Assembly (NCBI GenBank): GCA_945862145.1
Contig: CAMAXE010000013.1
Location: 1 to 64,000, forward strand
DNA: 64,000 nt
Direction of reading: 5' to 3'
Origin: Klebsiella pneumoniae
Lineage (GTDB): Bacteria > Pseudomonadota > Gammaproteobacteria > Pseudomonadales > UBA5518
This document shows, piece after piece, positions 27,986-37,142 of this stretch. Numbering within the stretch: position 1 is the first letter of the stretch; each line of letters begins with the position of its first letter. The notes below the pieces were generated by a model. That model was not told the origin of the DNA and made no database searches. It was given only the letters and a program-made list of their open reading frames with translations. The position numbers and the translations under genes were made by a program.

Positions 27986-28944
27986 TGCGCGCGCGCATCG
28001 GCGTTCTCAGCAATCCACACAGCGGGCGCAATCGCCGCCTGCTCGGCCATCTGGGAAATATGCTCGATGCTGCAGGCGGCGTGCATCACGAGATCACACC
28101 CGGCCTCGAGGACATTGCCCCTGCGCTCGCACGCATGGCGGCCGCTGGCGTCGAGGTGGTGGCCGTGAACGGCGGCGACGGCAGCGTGGCACTGGTCTTG
28201 GGCGCGTTGCTTGCGGCCAGCAACCCCTTTGCCCGCCAACCCGTGCTTTGCGTGCTCCCGGGCGGGACCACCAACGTCACGGCGGGCGATGTGGGCATCA
28301 CGGGGGCACTGGACCGCGCCGTGCTGAAACTGCTGGCCTGGCGCCGTGGTTCTGGACCGAGCGAAATACGCGAACGGGCCGTGATCGGCGTGCGCGGGGC
28401 CGGCGGCGAGGTACTGGGATGCGGCCTGGTATTCGGCGCGGGTGCCGTGGTCACCGGGATCGAGTACTGGCAGGAATCCGTGCGCGCCCGCGGCATGCGC
28501 AGCGAGTACAGCTCCGGCGTGGCGATGGCGCGCACCGTCTGGGGCATGCTGCGCGGGCACGCGCGCTTCGCCGGCCCCAACCCCATGCGCATCGAATTGC
28601 CCGACAGAGCAGCGATCGATGCGGACTTCATGCTGCTGGCGGTGAGTACGCTGGAAAGGCTCTTCCTCGGCATTCATCCCTTCTGGGGAAATGGCGATGG
28701 GGCGCTGCGCTACACGGCCATAGAACGCGGCGCCCGGGGCTTCGCGCTGGCGCTGCCGGCGATACTGCGCGGGAGAGCGCCGGCCCAGGCCTCGGGCAGC
28801 GGCTATCACAGCGCCCGGATCGCGCAACTTCGGCTAGGCTTGGAGGGCAGCTACACCCTGGACGGCGAACTGCACGCACTGGCGGCTACTGACTCGCCGC
28901 TCGAGATCTTCCACGCGGGCCAGGCTCGCTTCCTGCGGATCTGA
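27982..28944 (+). CDS. Diacylglycerol-kinase-family lipid kinase
   Basis: A 320-residue kinase with the DAGK catalytic fold: GVLSNPHSGRNRR at 7-19, the ATP motif NGGDGSV near 63-69 and LPGGTTNVTAGD near 92-103, then the C-terminal beta-sandwich ending in LDGELHAL. These enzymes phosphorylate diacylglycerol, sphingosine or ceramide. In Caulobacter a kinase of this family (CpgB) makes ceramide 1-phosphate beside the ceramide genes. With serine palmitoyltransferase 12 kb away in the same cluster, a sphingoid or ceramide substrate is the best guess. Coupled to its neighbours: ATGA upstream, 2 bases downstream. Confidence 0.85.
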   Translation: MMRARIGVLSNPHSGRNRRLLGHLGNMLDAAGGVHHEITPGLEDIAPALARMAAAGVEVVAVNGGDGSVALVLGALLAASNPFARQPVLCVLPGGTTNVTAGDVGITGALDRAVLKLLAWRRGSGPSEIRERAVIGVRGAGGEVLGCGLVFGAGAVVTGIEYWQESVRARGMRSEYSSGVAMARTVWGMLRGHARFAGPNPMRIELPDRAAIDADFMLLAVSTLERLFLGIHPFWGNGDGALRYTAIERGARGFALALPAILRGRAPAQASGSGYHSARIAQLRLGLEGSYTLDGELHALAATDSPLEIFHAGQARFLRI

Positions 28945-28946
28945 AC

Positions 28947-29873
28947 ATGGAAATCTTCGGCCCGTCATTCGCAGGCAACCACCCCGCCCGGCTCGCGATG
29001 GAAAAGCTGCGTCTGGCGCTGCAGGAACGCCATCGCGGTGCGGTGCGCAGCCTGATCTTCTATGGCTCCTGCCTGCGCAGCGGCGATCTGCACGACGGCC
29101 TGGTGGATCTCTACGTAATCGTCGACAGTTACCGTCACGCGCACCGCTCGGTGCTGGCAGCGATCGGCAACCGCCTGCTCGCGCCCAACGTCTACTACCT
29201 GCAGGTTGAGTCCGGGGGCCAGACGGTACGCTGCAAGTACGCCGTGCTCTCGGAGGCAGACCTCGCGCGCGGCGTGTCTCAGGGTCGTTTCGAAAGCTAT
29301 CTGTGGGGCCGGCTCTGCCAGCACGCCGCCATCGCCTGGGCGGTCGATGAACCTGCGCTCGCCACCACCCGCGCAGCGCTGCGGCAAGCCACCATCAGCT
29401 TCCTGGACAACGCACTGCCTCTCGCGGCGTCCAAAGGCTACATTGCGGATATCTGGAGCGCGGGGCTCGCCTGCAGTTACGCCACCGAACTGCGCAGTGA
29501 GGACGTAGACCGGGCCGCCTCGATCGTGCAGGCCTCATCCGGCTACGTGGTAGCGGCAACCAATGCCGTGGCAGGCGGCCTTTTCTGGGCCTTCAACAGC
29601 GGCGGCGAATTCTATTCCTGCGACATCCCCGAGGCGGCACGCGAGGCTGCGCGGCGCGACTGGGCCCGGCGGCGCTTGCTCGGCAAGCCGCTGTCGGTGC
29701 TGCGCCTGCTGAAAGCACTGTTCACCTTCGAGGGCGGTCTGGATTACATCGCCTGGAAGCTCGAGCGGCACACCGGACGCAAGGTGGAGATACCTGAGCG
29801 CGTGCGCCGCTTCCCGCTGCTGTTCGTGTGGGGATTCATGTGGCGCCTGCGGCGCGAGGGCTTCTTCCGGTGA
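28947..29873 (+). CDS. Tam41-like nucleotidyltransferase
   Basis: A 308-residue protein with a nucleotidyltransferase-like start: FYGSCLRSGDLHDGLVDLYV and IVD near residues 38-60 give the G-S ... D-x-n-D pattern. Further on, VRCKYAVLSEADLARGVSQGRF and SYLWGRLCQHAAI near 93-125 recall Tam41, the mitochondrial CTP:phosphatidate cytidylyltransferase (KYGV, then LYxAGRLxKP). It follows the lipid kinase by 2 bases and overlaps the next gene (GTGA). A role in activating a phospholipid or ceramide phosphate with CTP is plausible. The family call is from motif memory and should be tested. Confidence 0.6.
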   Translation: MEIFGPSFAGNHPARLAMEKLRLALQERHRGAVRSLIFYGSCLRSGDLHDGLVDLYVIVDSYRHAHRSVLAAIGNRLLAPNVYYLQVESGGQTVRCKYAVLSEADLARGVSQGRFESYLWGRLCQHAAIAWAVDEPALATTRAALRQATISFLDNALPLAASKGYIADIWSAGLACSYATELRSEDVDRAASIVQASSGYVVAATNAVAGGLFWAFNSGGEFYSCDIPEAAREAARRDWARRRLLGKPLSVLRLLKALFTFEGGLDYIAWKLERHTGRKVEIPERVRRFPLLFVWGFMWRLRREGFFR

Positions 29874-30922
29874 GCTCGCCGCGCATCTGGCTCGTGCTGG
29901 GTGACAAGCCCGGGGACAACGCGCAGGTGGAGATCGTCGCCGAGGCGATGGGGCTGCCCTTCGAGAGACGCCGCGTAATCCCGCGCGCCGACTGGGTGCT
30001 CGGCAAACCGCGCGTCGAGGCCTCGATCAAACACCTCGATCCGGCGCGCTCCGACACCCTGGAGGCACCGTGGCCGGATCTGGTGCTGACCATCGGGCGC
30101 CGCCCCAGCATGGCGGCGTTATGGATTCAGGAACAATCGGGCGGGCGCAGCCGCATCGTGCTTTTCGGCCCGCCCAAGCGCTGGCCCGAACGCTACGCAC
30201 TGATCGTGGCGCCCGCGCAGTACCGCCTGCCGGGCGCGAACAACCTCTGCCCCATCCGCTTCCCGTTGATGCGCAGCAACACCAGCGGCATCGAGGCATC
30301 GCGGCTTGCCTGGGCAGAGCGGCTGGATGCCTTGCCACGCCCGCTCACGGCGCTGCTGGTGGGCGGTCAGACCAAACCCTACCGGCTGGACGCACGCTTT
30401 GCCGCGGCCTTGGCGACGCGGGCCGCCGCGCTCGCAACACCCGGATCCATCTACGCGAGCACCAGCAGACGCACCCTGCCAGAGGCTGTTTCCGCGCTTG
30501 CGAGCGCATTGCCCGCAGGAACACCTCTGTTTCGCTGGGCCCCGAATGCCGCTGACAACCCGTACCTGGGGCTGCTCGCACTGGCCGATCGCTTCATCGT
30601 GACGGGCGACAGTGTCTCCATGATGGTGGAGGTGGCCCGGCTGGGCCGGCCGCTCGCCATCGCAGCCCTGCCCTACCGCTCGGCGGTCGCCGGGTTAACG
30701 CACCGCTGGGTTAACGGCGAGCGCGGGTTGCCAGCGGCACTGCGTGATGCCGGCATCACCCGCGGAGCCCGAGATCTCACGCAGATGCACCGCGCACTCT
30801 ACGAGCTGGGGCTCGCACGACCGCTGGAAGAGGGTTTTTCCGAACCCCGCCAGCAGGGCCTGGCAGATGACCTTGCGCGCGTGGTTGCGGCGGTGCGCAC
30901 GCTGGCACTGACGGAACTCTGA
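29870..30922 (+). CDS. ELM1-family protein, copy 1 (GT-B-like)
   Basis: A 350-residue protein of the Elm1/DUF1022 family, related in fold to GT-B glycosyltransferases. It starts at GTG 29870, overlapping the previous stop as GTGA, with GCGAGGG upstream. Motifs: VLGDKPGDNAQ near 8-18, APWPDLVLTIGRR near 62-74, and NPYLGLLALADRFIVTGDSVSMMVE near 225-250 with the D-S-x-S-M loop typical of the nucleotide-sugar binding C-domain. Bacterial members have no settled function. It shares these blocks with the genes at 33817 and 38846, the other two copies in this cluster. Confidence 0.85.
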   Translation: MSSPRIWLVLGDKPGDNAQVEIVAEAMGLPFERRRVIPRADWVLGKPRVEASIKHLDPARSDTLEAPWPDLVLTIGRRPSMAALWIQEQSGGRSRIVLFGPPKRWPERYALIVAPAQYRLPGANNLCPIRFPLMRSNTSGIEASRLAWAERLDALPRPLTALLVGGQTKPYRLDARFAAALATRAAALATPGSIYASTSRRTLPEAVSALASALPAGTPLFRWAPNAADNPYLGLLALADRFIVTGDSVSMMVEVARLGRPLAIAALPYRSAVAGLTHRWVNGERGLPAALRDAGITRGARDLTQMHRALYELGLARPLEEGFSEPRQQGLADDLARVVAAVRTLALTEL

Positions 30923-31016
30923 CAGCGCCCGCGCGCTGGCAGCCCGCCCGCTCTGCTGCTACGGTTCTTCGCTGTCCATACCGGCTCATACCGCTGCCGG
31001 ACTCCGGAGCCCCGCC

Positions 31017-31757
31017 ATGCTCAAGAAAATCCTCAAGCGCACCCGCAATATCCTGCGTTACGGCCTGAGCGAAGAAGGCCAAGTACGCAAGCGCGCCGAC
31101 AAGGCGGCTGCCCGCGACAAGCGCTTCGAATCCGGCCTCTGGGAGCGCGAAGGGGAACTGGTACGCCGCAAGTACGGCTCCTACGAGGAGTACGTGGAGC
31201 ATCAGGCGGCCAAACTCGACAACATCGTGCATCGGCTAGAAGAAACGCGAAGCGATGACTACGCGGACTTCGTGCGTCGATTCGAAGGCTGCGCTGGGCT
31301 GCGCAAATCGCGCAACGTGCTGTGCCTCGGTGCGCGCCTGGGCACCGAGGTGCAGGCCATGCACAGCCTGGGTCTGTTCGCGATCGGCATAGACCTCAAC
31401 CCTGGCCCCGACAACCTGTACGTGGTGAAGGGCGACTTCCACGCTATCCAGTTTCCTGATGCCTCTGTCGATGCGGTCTACACCAACGTGTTCGACCACG
31501 TGTACGACATGGGAAAGATGATCGCCGAAATCGAGCGCATCATCCCGGTAGGCGGCCTTCTGGTGGCCGACGTACTGAAAGGTTTCGAGGAGGGCTTCGT
31601 GCCCGGCGCCTACGAGGCCACCCACTGGAAGAACGTCGACGCACTGCTCACCGAAATCCTGCGCCTCGGCCACTTCGATCTGCTCGAGCGCCGCGACCTC
31701 GGACAGGTGCGCCGCGACCACTGGATCCAGCTGGTGCTGCAGAAGCGCCAGGCGTAG
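31017..31757 (+). CDS. SAM-dependent methyltransferase (class I)
   Basis: A 246-residue protein with a basic, helical N-terminal third (MLKKILKRTRNILRYG) and a class I methyltransferase core: motif I VLCLGARLGTEVQ near 101-113, the acidic residue IGIDLNPG near 123-130, and VDAVYTNVFDHVYDM near 151-165 (motif IV/post-II). The substrate is unknown. It is the first of three probable tailoring genes (methyltransferase, sulfotransferase, glycosyltransferase) in a row. The gene begins 94 bases after the ELM1-family gene. Confidence 0.78.
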   Translation: MLKKILKRTRNILRYGLSEEGQVRKRADKAAARDKRFESGLWEREGELVRRKYGSYEEYVEHQAAKLDNIVHRLEETRSDDYADFVRRFEGCAGLRKSRNVLCLGARLGTEVQAMHSLGLFAIGIDLNPGPDNLYVVKGDFHAIQFPDASVDAVYTNVFDHVYDMGKMIAEIERIIPVGGLLVADVLKGFEEGFVPGAYEATHWKNVDALLTEILRLGHFDLLERRDLGQVRRDHWIQLVLQKRQA

Positions 31758-31857
31758 ATATTCCCCTTCCCCCCGCAGGCAAAGTACCGCCCAAAGCCGA
31801 TGAGCCCCGCGCCGGGCCGCTGTTAGAATTTCCGGGGTCATACGTCCGGTTGAGCCG

Positions 31858-32805
31858 ATGCAGACAGTTCTCAAAAAGATCACCCGCTTCGCGATCCTGG
31901 GCCTGTGCTTCTGGATGCCCCGCGAGCGCAAGATCCGCCTCGAGCGCTGGCTGCGCGGCAAGGAAGAATTCCGTAAGCTCGAGGTCGCTGACTGCGTGAT
32001 CGTGTCCTTCGGCAAAAGCGGCCGCACGTGGCTTCGGGTGCTGCTCTCGCGCTTCTACCAAGTGCGCCACGGCCTCTCCGAACGCCACCTGATCGGCTTC
32101 GACAACCTGCACGCCCGCAACGCCGAGATTCCCCGTATTTTCTTCACGCACGACAACTACCTGAAGGACTACACGGGGCACGCTACGGACAAGCAGGACT
32201 ACTACGGCAAGAAGGTCATCCTGCTGGCCCGCAACCCGCTGGACACCACGGTGTCGCAGTTCTTCCAGTGGAAGTTCCGCATGCGCCCGGGGAAAAAATC
32301 GCTGAATGACTACCCCGAGCACGGCACCACGCTTGAGCTCTTTCCGTTCATGAAAGACGGCGCAGCCGGCCTGCCGAAAGTAATCGACTACCTGAATACC
32401 TGGGCGCGCGAGGCACCGAAGTGCCGCGACTTTCTGCTGGTGCGCTACGAGGACATGCGCGCCGATACGGCCGGCACGCTTGCCCGCATCGTCGAGTTCA
32501 TCGGCACCCCGGGCACCACGGAACAGATCACGGCGGCGGTGGATTTCGCCTCGGTCGAGAACATGCGCAACATGGAGTTGAAGCGCACATTCTGGCTGTC
32601 CGGCAGCCGGATGGTGGCCAAGGACAAGGACAACCCGGACTCCTTCAAGGTGCGCAAGGCCAAAGTCGGCGGCTATCGTGATTATTTCAACGACGCTGAG
32701 GCCGGCGAACTCGAGCAACTGGTGGAGCGAGAACTTTCGCCCTTCTACGCCTTCCCCAAGGCCAGCGGCGAACGCGCACCGGGGTCTGCCACCGTGGCGG
32801 GCTGA
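31858..32805 (+). CDS. PAPS-dependent sulfotransferase
   Basis: A 315-residue sulfotransferase of the P-loop-like family 1 type. The 5'-phosphosulfate loop is SFGKSGRTWLRVLL at 50-63, the 3'-phosphate motif is LLARNPLDTTVSQFFQWKFR near 121-140, and the GxxGxxK-type end reads KAKVGGYRDYFN near 268-280. A basic N-terminal stretch with a hydrophobic segment (FAILGLCFWM) may hold it at the membrane. It would move sulfate from PAPS to a hydroxyl on a lipid or sugar. Its place in a sphingolipid locus suggests a sulfated lipid head group, which is inference. Confidence 0.87.
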   Translation: MQTVLKKITRFAILGLCFWMPRERKIRLERWLRGKEEFRKLEVADCVIVSFGKSGRTWLRVLLSRFYQVRHGLSERHLIGFDNLHARNAEIPRIFFTHDNYLKDYTGHATDKQDYYGKKVILLARNPLDTTVSQFFQWKFRMRPGKKSLNDYPEHGTTLELFPFMKDGAAGLPKVIDYLNTWAREAPKCRDFLLVRYEDMRADTAGTLARIVEFIGTPGTTEQITAAVDFASVENMRNMELKRTFWLSGSRMVAKDKDNPDSFKVRKAKVGGYRDYFNDAEAGELEQLVERELSPFYAFPKASGERAPGSATVAG

Positions 32806-32858
32806 ATCACATCCGCACCTCGCCCGCAGGCGGCGTGCCCGAACCGGAGGACTACCAC

Positions 32859-33806
32859 ATGCAGCACTGCGTATTCATTCAGACCAACCACAGGCAGTAC
32901 GCCGGCGCGCTGGTCGCGCAACACGCGCTGCGCCGCTTTTCACAACACAACGACAAGTTCGACGTGAAGATCATCGACGCCCGCGACTACCCCTACTTCG
33001 ACGAGCGCGAGGCCCAGAGCTACCTGCGCGATGGCGTCAAGCGGGTGTGGCTGAACGATGACCTGCAGTCATTCACGCTGACACGCTTCATGCCGCCCGC
33101 CCTGATGGGCTTCGAGGGGCGCGCGATAGTCATCGACCCGGATGTATTCGCCTGCGCAGATATCTGGGATTTGTTCTCGCGCGACATGCAGGGCAAGGCG
33201 ATCCTCTGCCGCTCGCGTTCAGGCACCAAGGGCCTGATCGACAAATGCCTCGCCACCAGCGTGATGCTGTTGGACTGCGCGAAACTCACCGACTGGAAAG
33301 TCGAGGAGCGCTTCCAGCGGATGTTCGACTTCAGCTTCGACTATATGGACTGGATCTGCCTGAAGACGGAGGCCGCGGGCACGGTGGGCCTCTTCGAGAG
33401 CGAGTGGAACGACTTCGACAAACTCACGCCAGCCACCCGCATGCTGCACACCACACGGCGGCGTACGCAGCCCTGGAAGACGGGGCTACCGGTGGATTAC
33501 CGCATCGCGGAGCGCTTTCGCCTGTTCCCGCCGGCCGCTTGGCTGATGCGCGCCCGCCGCTATTTTTTCGGCGAGTACGGCCTGATGGGCAGCTACAAGC
33601 AACACCCCGACATCAACCAGCAAAATCTTTTTTTCGGCCTGCTGAAGGAATGCCTCGCCAACGGCACCGTGACCGAGAGCTTCCTGCGCGACGAAATGAA
33701 ACAAAACTATGTGCGGCACGACGCCTTCGAGGTGCTGGCACGGACGCCGGATCTGCCGCCGGCACCGCTGCATCCGCTCAGCAACCTGATGCACCGCGCT
33801 GCCTGA
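32859..33806 (+). CDS. Putative glycosyltransferase (GT-A-like)
   Basis: A 315-residue protein. The start at 32859 is chosen for its CGGAGGA site 7-8 bases upstream; a frame from GTG 32835 lacks one. It begins FIQTNHRQYAGALVAQHALRR and carries AIVIDPDVFACADIWDLF near 89-106, a D-x-D-type metal motif followed by the pattern of GT8-like retaining transferases. Later TPATRMLHTTRRRTQPWKTG fits the acceptor/donor loop. The sugar and acceptor are not predictable. No membrane segments. Confidence 0.65.
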   Translation: MQHCVFIQTNHRQYAGALVAQHALRRFSQHNDKFDVKIIDARDYPYFDEREAQSYLRDGVKRVWLNDDLQSFTLTRFMPPALMGFEGRAIVIDPDVFACADIWDLFSRDMQGKAILCRSRSGTKGLIDKCLATSVMLLDCAKLTDWKVEERFQRMFDFSFDYMDWICLKTEAAGTVGLFESEWNDFDKLTPATRMLHTTRRRTQPWKTGLPVDYRIAERFRLFPPAAWLMRARRYFFGEYGLMGSYKQHPDINQQNLFFGLLKECLANGTVTESFLRDEMKQNYVRHDAFEVLARTPDLPPAPLHPLSNLMHRAA

Positions 33807-33816
33807 ACACGCCCGA

Positions 33817-34917
33817 TCAACGCGAGTCACCGGCATCGCCGCGGCCAGTCGTGAACAGTCCGGCGACCGCGAGCGCCGCGGCCATCGTGTCGTCGCGCCT
33901 CAGCCCCGATGGGGCCTGTGGCTGCGCGTCGCCAAGCCATGCGGCCCGCCCGTGAAGCACCAGTTCGCGCATTATTCCCAACGCGTCACGGCGCATGCGC
34001 CGCGGCCCCAGGCTCATGGCGAGTCGATGAACGAGCGCATCGAAGCGGTAGTTGTAGCCACGCCGCCACCACTGTGGGCCGTCCTCAAGACTGAAGAGAT
34101 AAACCGGCCGTCCGGTGAACTCCGCCTCGGCCACCATGGACACACTGTCGGCGGTGACCACAAACTGCTCGGCGAGCGCCAGATACCCGAGGTAGGGATT
34201 GTCTGCGGCAGAGCGGCCCCAGCGATGCACGTATTGCGGCACGTCAATGGCCGCGAGAAAGCTCTCGAGCACACCGGCCGGGGTGCGTGCGCTGTCCGTG
34301 ACCAGCACCGAACCGCCACGCGAGCGGGCAAGACCGTTCACCATCTCACCGAGACGCCGCGCCTTGGCGGGTGTGAACACGGAGGCGCCGCTGTTGCCGC
34401 CAAGCAGCACGGCCGTGCGCGGCGCGGGCAGTGGCGCCAAAGCAGATGCCCAGCGCGTGCGGGCAGCAGCGAGCGAGGCTTCGCTCAGCCGGTGCAGGGG
34501 CAGGCTGTTCATCAGCACGTTGGGAAAGTCACCGAGGGGATACTGCGGGGTCGCCACCACCAGGTCGAAGCAACCCGGATGGACCCAAGGCCGTCCGAGA
34601 TGGACGATTCGCGCATGTCCCCCGGAGCATCGCTGGATCCAGCGTGCCACCGCCTCGTTACGCCGCCCGGAGCTAAGCACCAGATCTGGCCAGGGCGCCA
34701 CCAGCGGGCTGGAGCGAGCGCGGTCGATGCCGGCGAGCGTGACCCCAAACAACCTACTGGTGAGCAGCTCCCAGGGGCGGTAGAAAATCCGCTTTTCCTC
34801 GCAGGGCCAGCCAAGTCGCTCGGCGAGCGCAAGAACCTGCGTGTTGTCACCGGCCTTGTGGCCGAGCAGGAGCCACACCCGGGTGGCGGGGGCGCGCTGG
34901 AAAGGGTCTTCGCGCAC
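33817..34917 (-). CDS. ELM1-family protein, copy 2 (GT-B-like)
   Basis: A protein of about 366 residues of the Elm1 family, diverged from copy 1: LLLGHKAGDNTQV near 19, APWPDLVLSSGRRN, ARIVHLGRPWVHPGCFDLVV, and NPYLGYLALAEQFVVTADSVSM. The GTG at 34917, with GAGGAG 11 bases upstream, is preferred; an ATG at 34962 has no ribosome site and would leave only 14 bases to the divergent lptF start. Convergent with the glycosyltransferase gene. Its exact role is unknown, perhaps sugar transfer to a lipid. Confidence 0.82.
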   Translation of the reverse strand: MREDPFQRAPATRVWLLLGHKAGDNTQVLALAERLGWPCEEKRIFYRPWELLTSRLFGVTLAGIDRARSSPLVAPWPDLVLSSGRRNEAVARWIQRCSGGHARIVHLGRPWVHPGCFDLVVATPQYPLGDFPNVLMNSLPLHRLSEASLAAARTRWASALAPLPAPRTAVLLGGNSGASVFTPAKARRLGEMVNGLARSRGGSVLVTDSARTPAGVLESFLAAIDVPQYVHRWGRSAADNPYLGYLALAEQFVVTADSVSMVAEAEFTGRPVYLFSLEDGPQWWRRGYNYRFDALVHRLAMSLGPRRMRRDALGIMRELVLHGRAAWLGDAQPQAPSGLRRDDTMAAALAVAGLFTTGRGDAGDSR

Positions 34918-34976
34918 GGTGGCTCGGGCTCCTCGCGCGATGGCGGCTCGTCGATACTGCATTACAATACCAGCCC

Positions 34977-36050
34977 ATGCTTATAGAGCGTTACGTCACG
35001 GCGGAAATCGCCCGTCCCTTTGCCGCAGGGCTGGGCATACTCACCATCGTGTTCATCGCCTTCACCGCAGCGGTCAAGCTCGCGGATGCAGCCTCCGGCG
35101 CAATCCCGCCCTCTGCCGTGATGGAATTGATCATCCTCAGCACCCTGATTGCCCAGGAAGTCCTGCTGCCCACCACGCTGTATCTGGCCATCCTCTTTGC
35201 CCTCGGCCGCATGCACCGCGACTCGGAGATGGCCGCACTCGCGGCCGCCGGCATAGGCGAGCGACGGGTCCTGCGCGCGGTACTGGTGATCGGTGCCGGC
35301 GCCGCACTGCTGGTGGGTCTGTTGTCGGTGCAGGTACGCCCCTGGGCCTATGCGCGAAGCTATGCCCTGGAGCAGCAGGCCATGAGTCATTTCGACCTTG
35401 CCAACATCCGGCCCGGCAGCTTCGTCGAGCTCGGCAGCGGCGGCTATGTGCTGCAGGCCCAGGAGGTCGACACCGCCGCTTCCGAGCTCAGATCGGTCTT
35501 CGTGCAGGTGGATCGCGGCCGGCACTCGCAACTGATCGCTGCCGCCCGGGCTCACGTGCATGATCTCGATGCAGAAGGATCCCGCGCCGTGGAATTCCTC
35601 GACGGCTACAGCTACCGGCTGGACAACGAGGGCAATCACGACGTGAGCATGCGCTTCCGGTCATTCCTGATCCGCTTCCCGCCGGAGGAGCGGATGCAGA
35701 AATTCCGCCGCAAGGCGGTCGCTACCAGCACGCTCGGAAAGTCAGCGGACATCAAGGACATTGCCGAGTACCAGTGGCGTACCACCACGCCGCTCGCGAC
35801 CCTGCTGCTCGCGGTGCTCGCCGTGCCCTTGGCACGCTCCGGACCGCGGCAGTCACGCACGGGAGTTTTTGCGGTCGCCCTGCTTGCCTACCTGCTTATT
35901 TTCTCCACGAGCGGGGTAGTACGCAGCTGGATCGAAAACGGCAATATGCCGGCCTTCCCGGGGCTGGCCGTGGCCTACCTGCCCGCCCTGCTGCTGGGAG
36001 CATGGCTGCTGCGCTCACCGCGGCTGCGACCGAGCGGGTGGCGCAGGTGA
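34977..36050 (+). CDS. lptF: LptF-type permease (YjgP/YjgQ family)
   Basis: A 357-residue inner-membrane permease. Three transmembrane helices at the N-terminus, with ALGRMHRDSEMAALAAAGIGE near 76-96 (the family hallmark coupling segment), a periplasmic jelly-roll domain about 130-260, and three C-terminal helices (LATLLLAVLAVPLARS onward). LptF with LptG and LptB pulls LPS from the inner membrane to the periplasmic bridge. No clear ribosome site; TACAAT ends 8 bases before the ATG. Unlike most gammaproteobacteria it is not next to pepA. It may be the only lptF or a paralogue dedicated to the local lipid. Confidence 0.87.
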   Translation: MLIERYVTAEIARPFAAGLGILTIVFIAFTAAVKLADAASGAIPPSAVMELIILSTLIAQEVLLPTTLYLAILFALGRMHRDSEMAALAAAGIGERRVLRAVLVIGAGAALLVGLLSVQVRPWAYARSYALEQQAMSHFDLANIRPGSFVELGSGGYVLQAQEVDTAASELRSVFVQVDRGRHSQLIAAARAHVHDLDAEGSRAVEFLDGYSYRLDNEGNHDVSMRFRSFLIRFPPEERMQKFRRKAVATSTLGKSADIKDIAEYQWRTTTPLATLLLAVLAVPLARSGPRQSRTGVFAVALLAYLLIFSTSGVVRSWIENGNMPAFPGLAVAYLPALLLGAWLLRSPRLRPSGWRR

Positions 36051-37123
36051 TTCTCACCCGCCACATCGGACGCGAACTCGCGCGCGGCTGGCTGGTGGTC
36101 TTCACCATCCTCGCAGCCATGTTCGCGCTGCTGCAGCTGGTCGAGGAAACCGACAACCTGAGCCTGCGTTACCGCTTCATCAACGCAGCGTCCTACGTCG
36201 CGCTCACCACGCCGCAGCGGGTGCTGGAACTCTCACCGGTGATCGCCGCGCTTGGGACCCTGCTCGCCTTCGCCACGCTGAGCCGCAACAGCGAGCTAGT
36301 CGTCATGCGCGCGGCAGGGCTCTCGATGCGCCGCTTGTTGCTCATGGCGGGCGGACCCACGCTAGCACTGGTGCTCGGGCTATCGCTCGCCAGCGAGTTC
36401 CTCGTGGCGACCATGCATCACTTAGCCGAGACCGAGCGCACGGTACTGCGCAGCGGCAATCTTGACCTGCTGGCCGGCAAGGGGCTGTGGTCGCGCACCG
36501 GGTACCGGTTCCTGAACGTGCGGGAACTGCCCGCGGGCCAGGCGCCAGCGGGCATTTCACTCTACGAGTTCGCGGCCGACGGCCGCTTGCAGCGTGCCAT
36601 CGAGGCCGAGCGCGCCGAGCTGATGCCAGACCGTCGCTGGCGACTCGTCAACGCCCGCATCAAGGACTGGAGCGGCGATGTGCTAACGCGCCAGACCGTC
36701 GCCTCGCTCGATCTCGGCCCCTTCTGGTCCGAGACCGAACTGCCCGCGCTGGGTCAGTCGCTGGCCGCGATGTCGCCTTCCTCCCTGTATCGCTACGCCG
36801 AGCACCTGCGGTTCACCGGGCAGGACGACAACGAAATGCGCATGGCATTCTGGGAACGAGCCACGCTGCCGCTGTCGGCAGCGGCGATGGTGCTGCTCTG
36901 CGCGGTAATAGGAATCGGTTTCGGGTCGACGCGCAGCAGTGCCTTCGGCTGGCGAGTGCTGACCGGCGCGGTGATCGGCGTGGGTTTTTATCTGTTGAGC
37001 CAGATTTTCCACACGGCCGGACGGCTGTTGGGTCTGCAGCAAGCCGCCGTCGTGCTGCTGCCCATCGGGCTCGTGGTGGCACTTGCCCTGCTGATCGCCG
37101 CACGCACGCGCGGCCCACGCTGA
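36047..37123 (+). CDS. lptG: LptG-type permease (YjgP/YjgQ family)
   Basis: A 358-residue partner of LptF. The GTG at 36047 overlaps the lptF stop (GTGA) and gives the usual N-terminus ILTRHIGRELARGWLVVF; an ATG at 36002 would add an Ala-rich stretch without homology. Three N-terminal helices, the coupling motif ATLSRNSELVVMRAAGLSMRRLL near 77-99, a periplasmic jelly-roll, and three C-terminal helices. LptFG form the transmembrane core of the lipopolysaccharide exporter. The pair is followed 19 bases later by an ABC exporter. Confidence 0.88.
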   Translation: MILTRHIGRELARGWLVVFTILAAMFALLQLVEETDNLSLRYRFINAASYVALTTPQRVLELSPVIAALGTLLAFATLSRNSELVVMRAAGLSMRRLLLMAGGPTLALVLGLSLASEFLVATMHHLAETERTVLRSGNLDLLAGKGLWSRTGYRFLNVRELPAGQAPAGISLYEFAADGRLQRAIEAERAELMPDRRWRLVNARIKDWSGDVLTRQTVASLDLGPFWSETELPALGQSLAAMSPSSLYRYAEHLRFTGQDDNEMRMAFWERATLPLSAAAMVLLCAVIGIGFGSTRSSAFGWRVLTGAVIGVGFYLLSQIFHTAGRLLGLQQAAVVLLPIGLVVALALLIAARTRGPR

Positions 37124-37142
37124 GCCGCCCGGGAGCACGCCG

